NCBI GenBank assembly: GCA_902836725.1
Contig: CADFRV010000061.1
Location: forward strand, 1 to 11,948
Length of the DNA: 11,948 bases
Direction of reading: 5' to 3'
Source: Muribaculaceae bacterium
GTDB taxonomy: Bacteria; Bacteroidota; Bacteroidia; Bacteroidales; Muribaculaceae
In this document: piece after piece, positions 7,361 through 11,948 of the stretch
Layout of the letters: the number at the start of each line of letters is the position of its first letter
Position numbering within the stretch: the stretch's first letter is position 1
Notes under the pieces: generated by a model
What the model was told of the DNA's origin: nothing
The model's input: only the letters and a program-made list of their open reading frames with translations
Databases searched by the model: none
Translations under genes and position numbers: made by a program

Positions 7361-9280
7361 TTACTTATCGTTGGCGAATGGTGCTACAGGCAGTCCGGTA
7401 GCGCCGTAAAGATTACCCGCAGGATAGTCGGCCCAGTTGTAGCGCACGTACTCGGGGGAGGCGACAGCCGGAGATGTTAGGCTTATGGTGCGGTCATCCA
7501 TTACCGCCGGAGTGGCTGTGGTGAATCGGCCGTCCTTGCCGGCGATGATAAATCCTGTGATGGCGTTTGATGTGGGATGTACAGGAGCGTCGAACCGGAG
7601 TATCAGTCTGTTGCCGGCGCGTTCCACACTGGTGCACCCGGGTGCGGCGTACACGCAGCCTTTCCCATAGTCGCGGTTGAGGGCTATCAGCGCGAGGCGG
7701 TGTGCCACATCCTGTTTGTTCTTGGGATGTATGTCCACAGGGTTCCCCAGGTCGATGGTCACAGCCATGGCCGTGTTGTCAAGCTGAAGTGCTTTGGCCT
7801 GCGCGTTGCGCAAGGCGGCCCATTCCGAGTCGGGCTGCACGGCTTTGGGCTGCAGGAATCCGGCCAGCTGTACGAAATAGAAGGGCATATCCTCGCCCCA
7901 CAGTTTACGCCAGTCTCCTATAAGAGTCTTGAAAAGAGGCTCGTATTGCTCATGGCGCCCCACATTGGCGCATCCCTGGTACCAGAGCACACCTTTTACG
8001 GGCATGTTGCCGAGAGGGGAGAGCATGGCGTTGTAGAGTACCGACGGATAGCTTGATCCCTGGGGAGCCACAGGCTTTGGGGGCAGTTTGGAGAAATCGC
8101 TCTGCACAGTATACTGCCATGTGCCGTCAAGCGGTAGCTGCAGGCCGTCTGCATAGGCGATGGCGTCGCCCGGGGCTATGCCCCCTTCTCCGCCGAAATC
8201 GCAGACTTTTATTGTGATCACGTTTTTACCCGGTTTAACAAGATTGCCGGCCACAGTGTATTCCCGCGGGGTGGCATAGCCGGAGCCTTTCCCCACAAGC
8301 TGTCCGTTGAAATATGTCTCGTCTTCGTCATCAATGGCCTTGAATTTCAACCTGAGATCCTTTCCGGCATTTTCTGCCGGTATCTCGATCTCGCGCTGGA
8401 GCCATACTACTCCGTCAAAGCCGGGCATTACGGAATTTTCCCAGAATCCGGGCACAGGAATCGGTTTCCAGCGGTCGCCGGACTGCATAGTTCCCGTGTC
8501 AAATCCTGCATCTCCACCTGTTGCGAGTGCCATCCACTCTCCGATCTTGCGCTGATAGATGCCGTTGAGTTTATCGGCGTCATAGCCGGCGGCTTTCAGG
8601 TCTGCAAGCTCATTCTCGAAACCGGGGACAGCACCCAGGGCTTCGGCCGAAGTCCATGCTTCCGCCGGGGTGCCTCCCCATGTGGTATCGATCACTCCGA
8701 TCGGGATATGGAGTTTCTCTGACAGTTCGCGTGCGAAAAAATACGCTATTGCCGAAAAATCAGCCATGCTTGCCGAGGTGCAGATCTGCCATCCACCTCC
8801 GTTTACCTCCACATCTTCCTGCGGTGCGAAAGCGGTGTTCTTTTTTACCTGGAGCACTCTGATATCGGGATGGTGCGCTGTGGCAACCTCACGGTCATAG
8901 TCCATCACGGTAGACCACCCCTCCACGGGAAACTCCATGTTCGACTGCCCCGAGCAGAGCCATACCTCTCCGGAAAGCACGTTTTCAATTGTGAGTGCCC
9001 CATCCTTGTCCTTGAATGTCACGGCATATGGGCCTCCCGCGCCCGGGGTGGGAAGTTTCACGGTGAATTTGCCGTTTTTGTCGGTTTTTACCGTCTGTGG
9101 GGCATCGTTCCATCCGGCCGTTACCTTCACATCCGACGAAGGCGCGGCATGGCCGTTTATCGTAAATGTGCTGTTCTGTTGCACGATCATGTTGTCTGTC
9201 ACATAACTGGGTAGCGTGACCTTTGCGGCGCCGGGCAACACGGCGCATGCGGCAACGAGCAGAATACTGTATTTGCGCAT
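7361..9280 (-). CDS. Sialate O-acetylesterase-like SGNH hydrolase with inserted beta-sandwich, exported
   Basis: The 639-residue protein has the layout of the sialate O-acetylesterase family, which removes acetyl esters from sialic acid or other glycans. Residues 1-19 are a signal peptide. Residues about 20-105 form an Ig-like sandwich. The SGNH fold then opens with CSGQSNMEF (109-117; nucleophile probably Ser113), followed by TTWGGTPAEAW (199-209). A GH2-type jelly-roll domain is inserted at about 270-395 (WKPIPVPGFWE, VVWLQREIEIP, YFNGQLVG, GKNVITIKV). The SGNH fold resumes with LWYQGCANV (432-440) and the DIH motif, Asp516-His518, completing the catalytic set. All key residues appear present. 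The start follows a 60-bp A/T-rich gap after the alpha-galactosidase-like gene, with seven A residues directly before the ATG. The sialate substrate is known for the family but not shown here. With galactosidases and mannosidases as neighbours, a general glycan deacetylase role is just as likely. Confidence 0.9.
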   Translation of the reverse strand: MRKYSILLVAACAVLPGAAKVTLPSYVTDNMIVQQNSTFTINGHAAPSSDVKVTAGWNDAPQTVKTDKNGKFTVKLPTPGAGGPYAVTFKDKDGALTIENVLSGEVWLCSGQSNMEFPVEGWSTVMDYDREVATAHHPDIRVLQVKKNTAFAPQEDVEVNGGGWQICTSASMADFSAIAYFFARELSEKLHIPIGVIDTTWGGTPAEAWTSAEALGAVPGFENELADLKAAGYDADKLNGIYQRKIGEWMALATGGDAGFDTGTMQSGDRWKPIPVPGFWENSVMPGFDGVVWLQREIEIPAENAGKDLRLKFKAIDDEDETYFNGQLVGKGSGYATPREYTVAGNLVKPGKNVITIKVCDFGGEGGIAPGDAIAYADGLQLPLDGTWQYTVQSDFSKLPPKPVAPQGSSYPSVLYNAMLSPLGNMPVKGVLWYQGCANVGRHEQYEPLFKTLIGDWRKLWGEDMPFYFVQLAGFLQPKAVQPDSEWAALRNAQAKALQLDNTAMAVTIDLGNPVDIHPKNKQDVAHRLALIALNRDYGKGCVYAAPGCTSVERAGNRLILRFDAPVHPTSNAITGFIIAGKDGRFTTATPAVMDDRTISLTSPAVASPEYVRYNWADYPAGNLYGATGLPVAPFANDK

Positions 9281-9340
9281 TTTTTTTGTGTTTTATTTTG
9301 GTGTAAGGTTAATGGTATTGATTTGTTTTTATTGACTTAC
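9281..9340 (-). other. Short A/T-rich leader between the first and second operon genes
   Basis: This 60-bp gap is strongly A/T-rich on both strands and contains no hairpin or Shine-Dalgarno sequence that I can see. On the coding strand it ends in seven A residues directly before the esterase-like ATG, giving an eight-A run (T run at 9280-9287 on the plus strand). A-rich bases just upstream of the start codon are common in Bacteroidetes translation initiation. I find no TAnnTTTG element, so read-through from the upstream gene is more likely than an internal promoter. Confidence 0.5.
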
Positions 9341-11353
9341 TTATAATTTTATCCTGAACACTTTTACATCTTTGGCAGGAATCTCCACCGCCAGGTTGCC
9401 GCACAGCTCGGCTTTGTCCGCCGACCACAGCTCCACTGCATCGTATCGGGTGCCTTCAGATAGTCCGAGACGCCGCAGCGGCAACTGCTTGCGCACGGCC
9501 GCGTCGCTGAAATTGAAGAGCGCCACATACATGCAGTCGCCTGAGGTGTGACAGAACATATCGTTTGCCTTGTCGGCTGTGCCGAGCTCCACCGGGCGGA
9601 ACGATTTGCATTCGCGGGCCATGCGGTTGATCTCCGGATTGGTGATGTTTTTCCCGATGCGCCGTTTCACAGCCTCGTCACCCTCTTTGCTCATGTCATC
9701 GCCAAGAAGGTACACTCCGGTTATGGCCGATGAGGTGACGCGGGCGCGGTTCTCGCCGTCGCTTACCCCTTCAAGAACTATGTGGTCGGCATCGTTGAAA
9801 TGGTACATGTGGTCGAGCCACCATCCGTAGGTAAGTGCGTTCAGGGTATATTCCGTGTTGTTTATGTCGGCCCACGCGTCGCATCCTATGCGGCGGCTGT
9901 GGGCATAATTGGCCGGAAACAGGGGAGCTATCGAGAGGTTGATCCACAGTTTGCCGTCGGCTACCTCGTTGATAAACCTCATGCCCTCATTATATGCCTG
10001 TACGCCTGTGGTCACATCGGGGTTGAAGTGTGAGTCGGACTCGTAGGCGCCGTGGGCCATGAAATCTATTTTCACGTACTCATATCCCCAGTCGATGAAT
10101 TCCTGAAGCTGACGGCGTATGCGCGCTTTTACAGCGGGGTGGGTGGGATCAAGGGCATATGCGCCGTCAAACAGGAGTATCTCACCGTTACCGTAAAGAT
10201 AGGCATCCTTGAACTTGTATTGCGGCATTTCTCCAATGGTCGCCTCAGGGTCTTTGGCCCAGTCGGTGAAGGGACAGTAATATATGCCGGCTTTCTGGCC
10301 GTTTTTTCTGCAGTGCTCCACAAAGAGTCTGTGCTGCTCAGGTTTGAAACCGAAATCCCAGAATGAATCAAGGCCGATGTAGACAACACCGTCGTTGCTG
10401 AACGATTCATCCTGCAGCTCGTCATGTATGAAATCTGATACTTCCACAGCCTTGTCGTAGGTGATCTTGGTCTGCAGTTTTCCCCAGCTGTTCCATCCGA
10501 AAGGACGGCCCCCTCTTGAGGCGATTTTCGGAGCTATTGTGGCACAGGCGTCGCCGAATGTCTCCATTCCGTCGCGCCAGTCCTGGAAGCGGCCTATGAG
10601 GAGAAGGGGAGATTTCACGGTCTTGCCCGATATTTTTCCATGCGGTATTATGTCGCGGGTGAGGGGAGTGGCTATGCCTCCGTAAGCTATCAGGGTGTCA
10701 ATGCCGCATTTGTTGTCGGAGGCGACTTTTATACCGGTTTTCCACACGTCGTGCTCTATGGAGCCTATTACAATGCCTTCGCGTGTGTCGGCGTTTACCA
10801 GTGCGGTTACTTCATAGCTTTCCGGTATGTTTTCACCGAAGGGGGTGTTGCGGTAACGCACCCAGGCATCATTGTCATACGGGATGAAGACCGCGTAGTT
10901 GCCTGTGCGGTCAAATGCCTGGAAATTGTCGGTGACGGCTACGGGTGCCATATATCCTGTGGTGACGTTTTCCGGTGAGCTGACGGAAAGCTCGGTTGTG
11001 ATATAGTCTCTCCCGGGATAAAAATTTATGGTCTGGCAGACGGAAGATTTCCCTTTCCGGCCGGATATGGTCACGCTTTTGTGTTTTCCCAGAACTCCGT
11101 TTCCGTCGTTGATTCTGATTTTATGTGCCGTGCAGTCGGCCATCGATATGGTGTCGCCGTTGTGGCTCCAGCTGGCAACGCTGTGTCTCACCACCGGTTT
11201 CCCGTTTCTGAGGATATCCACTGTTCCGGAGGTGTCGTCGATCGTCAGATTCCAGCCGTGGATATTGAAAGCGCGTTCTTTTGCGGTGGATGGCATGAAC
11301 CCCACTGACAGCAGTGTGGCAAGAAGGATATTTTTTGTAGTGAAATTACTCAT
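9341..11353 (-). CDS. Clan GH-D alpha-galactosidase-like glycosidase (GH27/GH36 type), exported
   Basis: This 670-residue protein is the first gene of the operon. Residues 1-24 are a signal peptide. Residues about 27-270 look like an N-terminal beta-sandwich. The (beta/alpha)8 barrel begins with RPFGWNSWGK (283-292), a hallmark of alpha-galactosidase-like enzymes. GLDSFWDFGF (327-336) and AGIYYCPFTDW (355-365) follow. YVKIDFM (427-432) carries the predicted nucleophile Asp430, and RIGCDAWADI (488-497) carries the predicted acid/base Asp492, placed as in clan GH-D. Residues about 590-670 form a short C-terminal beta domain. It is clearly distinct from the GH36 enzyme at 5191-7350 and nearer the GH27 style of motif, so the two are unlikely to be recent duplicates. 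Alpha-galactosidase, alpha-N-acetylgalactosaminidase or a related activity are all possible, and the exact family cannot be fixed by eye. The start at 11353 is the first Met before a good signal peptide. Confidence 0.82.
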   Translation of the reverse strand: MSNFTTKNILLATLLSVGFMPSTAKERAFNIHGWNLTIDDTSGTVDILRNGKPVVRHSVASWSHNGDTISMADCTAHKIRINDGNGVLGKHKSVTISGRKGKSSVCQTINFYPGRDYITTELSVSSPENVTTGYMAPVAVTDNFQAFDRTGNYAVFIPYDNDAWVRYRNTPFGENIPESYEVTALVNADTREGIVIGSIEHDVWKTGIKVASDNKCGIDTLIAYGGIATPLTRDIIPHGKISGKTVKSPLLLIGRFQDWRDGMETFGDACATIAPKIASRGGRPFGWNSWGKLQTKITYDKAVEVSDFIHDELQDESFSNDGVVYIGLDSFWDFGFKPEQHRLFVEHCRKNGQKAGIYYCPFTDWAKDPEATIGEMPQYKFKDAYLYGNGEILLFDGAYALDPTHPAVKARIRRQLQEFIDWGYEYVKIDFMAHGAYESDSHFNPDVTTGVQAYNEGMRFINEVADGKLWINLSIAPLFPANYAHSRRIGCDAWADINNTEYTLNALTYGWWLDHMYHFNDADHIVLEGVSDGENRARVTSSAITGVYLLGDDMSKEGDEAVKRRIGKNITNPEINRMARECKSFRPVELGTADKANDMFCHTSGDCMYVALFNFSDAAVRKQLPLRRLGLSEGTRYDAVELWSADKAELCGNLAVEIPAKDVKVFRIKL

Positions 11354-11471
11354 GTTGAACTGTGATAGAAGTTTATCGTGGTATTTTCAATGCAAATTTA
11401 ACAAATGTAACTGGTGCAAATTTGAAAAAAACACCCAATTAATGTAACAAATGCGGATTCAGACTTATTTC
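11354..11471 (-). promoter_or_regulatory. Operon leader and probable promoter region
   Basis: These 118 bp separate the insertion-sequence end from the first gene and are A/T-rich. On the minus strand two overlapping matches to the Bacteroidetes -7 element TAnnTTTG occur: TACATTTG (plus positions 11402-11409) and TAAATTTG (11393-11400), 40-56 bp from the start codon. A TTTG sits at 11417-11420, only 16 nt from the second match, shorter than the usual spacing to a -33 box, so the assignment is tentative. The 9-mer tgcaaattt (plus strand) occurs at 11391-11399 and 11415-11423, 24 bp apart, and aacaaatg occurs at 11400-11407 and 11446-11453. These could be operator half-sites or A/T-rich coincidence. 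Confidence 0.45.
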
Positions 11472-11518
11472 GGATCAGCGGATTTTTCCGGTGGGCTGAA
11501 GATGAGTCATGAATATAG
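11472..11518 (-). repeat. Right arm of the 47-bp inverted repeat bounding the enzyme cluster
   Basis: This is the exact reverse complement of 9-55. It contains the last four transposase codons with the stop, plus the insertion-sequence terminal region. Beyond it on the coding side (11519-11526) only about half of the bases match the left copy, so the two elements may be related rather than identical. Confidence 0.95.
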
Positions 11519-11948
11519 CGTGGTCAGTCTGAACATGAAAAATTTAATGTCTCCGACACCGCGGAACTGTGTCCTGAATGCCTTTATTTTGGCATTGAAT
11601 GATTCAGCCGAAGCGTTTGTGAGCCTTTGCTCGAAGTAATTGATTATAGTGGCATTGTGATTCTGAAAGGTTTCAAGGACTTTGTTGAACTCATTGGTTC
11701 CAAAGTCGGAGACTTCATTGTACCATCTGGCAAGATTGAGTCTGGCGGTGGGGGCATTCGATTTCCTGTTGAAAATGTCCACCAGTTTGAGAAACAGGTT
11801 GTATGCCGTTTCGAGGTCGGGGAACTTTCCGAAGAGTATTTTGGCTCTGACCCGCTGCTGTCCATTCCATTTTGACCTGTGTTTGAGAATGACATGTCGG
11901 CTGCGAGCCATGATCTGCGGCAGCGTCTCGCCGTTTTCCATCCTTTCG
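11507..11948 (-). CDS. ISL3-type transposase, C-terminal part (5' end outside window)
   Basis: The frame is open to the right edge of the window. The Met codon at 11941 is preceded in frame by Glu-Arg codons, so it is internal and the N-terminus is missing. The visible 146 codons end in LTNASAESFNAKIKAFR and FRLTTLYS. This matches the end of the ISL3-family DDE transposase domain, where the conserved Glu before the FNAKIK stretch (Glu113 counted from the internal Met) is the third catalytic acidic residue. The stop is immediately followed by the element's terminal repeat. It reads in the same direction as the enzyme operon, whose first gene starts 153 bp downstream of the transposase stop, so read-through into the operon is possible. 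In Bacteroidales such elements are common. The subgroup was not determined. No frameshift is seen in this part. Confidence 0.88.
   Translation of the reverse strand, partial: ERMENGETLPQIMARSRHVILKHRSKWNGQQRVRAKILFGKFPDLETAYNLFLKLVDIFNRKSNAPTARLNLARWYNEVSDFGTNEFNKVLETFQNHNATIINYFEQRLTNASAESFNAKIKAFRTQFRGVGDIKFFMFRLTTLYS

Larger units (their letters stand above)
11472..11948 (-). mobile_element. ISL3-type insertion sequence, right end and transposase (partial, runs off window)
   Basis: The element comprises the transposase C-terminal part (11507-11948) and a 35-bp non-coding tail (11472-11506) that begins GGATCAGCGG at its tip. A GG start is usual for ISL3-family terminal repeats. The tail is repeated in inverted orientation at 21-55. 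The other end of the element, and any target-site duplication, lie outside the window. The base tracts next to the two visible tips (56-63 and 11464-11471) do not match each other. Confidence 0.85.

Noticed and set aside
9245..9280. Lipoprotein signal in the esterase-like protein (V-A-A-C ending at residue 12)
   Set aside because: The Cys comes too early for a normal lipoprotein signal peptide, and the residues after it do not look like a mature lipoprotein start. A standard cleavage near residue 19 fits better.
5191..11353. The two alpha-galactosidase-type genes as a recent tandem duplication
   Set aside because: Their catalytic motifs differ clearly (KWDCN and SDNTD against KIDFM and RIGCDAW), and the order and length of domains differ. 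They share only the clan fold.
56..11471. Matching target duplication just inside the two element tips
   Set aside because: The eight bases at 56-63 and the complement of 11464-11471 do not match. The informative outer flanks are not in the window.
1..11948. CRISPR array, tRNA or rRNA genes, riboswitches
   Set aside because: Coding sequence fills almost the whole window, the gaps are 10-118 bp, and none contains spaced repeats or a recognisable RNA fold beyond the hairpin at 5119-5160.

Overview
The window looks like a gut-type Bacteroidales chromosome (a Bacteroides or Muribaculaceae relative). This rests on the content (GH92 alpha-mannosidases, clan GH-D alpha-galactosidases and a sialate-esterase-like SGNH protein, all with signal peptides), on A/T-rich leaders without Shine-Dalgarno sequences, and on a TAnnTTTG-type promoter candidate. 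No species-level marker is present, so the lineage is an inference.

Layout. Positions 1-55 are the last bases of an ISL3-type transposase gene (plus strand, stop at 18-20) and the end of its insertion sequence. Positions 88-11353 hold five genes, all on the minus strand. In transcription order they are: a clan GH-D alpha-galactosidase-like enzyme (9341-11353), an SGNH/sialate O-acetylesterase-like protein (7361-9280), a GH36 alpha-galactosidase (5191-7350), a discoidin-domain protein with a divergent GH92 module (2311-5082) and a canonical GH92 alpha-mannosidase (88-2280). Gaps in that order are 60, 10, 108 and 30 bp, which suits one operon read from a promoter at about 11393-11420. The 108-bp gap carries an inverted repeat. 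Positions 11472-11948 are the end of a second ISL3-type element whose transposase (minus strand, stop at 11507) runs off the right edge.

The five enzymes read as one exported degradation set: alpha-galactosidases to remove terminal alpha-galactose, an esterase to remove acetyl groups, and two GH92 enzymes to trim alpha-mannose. A target carrying both sugars, such as an alpha-galactose-capped fungal alpha-mannan or a decorated N-glycan, is the simplest inference. No SusC/SusD pair, sensor or endo-acting enzyme lies in the window.

The most notable structure is that this 11.4-kb enzyme block is bounded by a perfect 47-bp inverted repeat (9-55 and 11472-11518), made of the matching ends of two transposase genes that both point inward. 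The block may therefore be a composite-transposon-like cargo, or a segment able to invert between the repeats.
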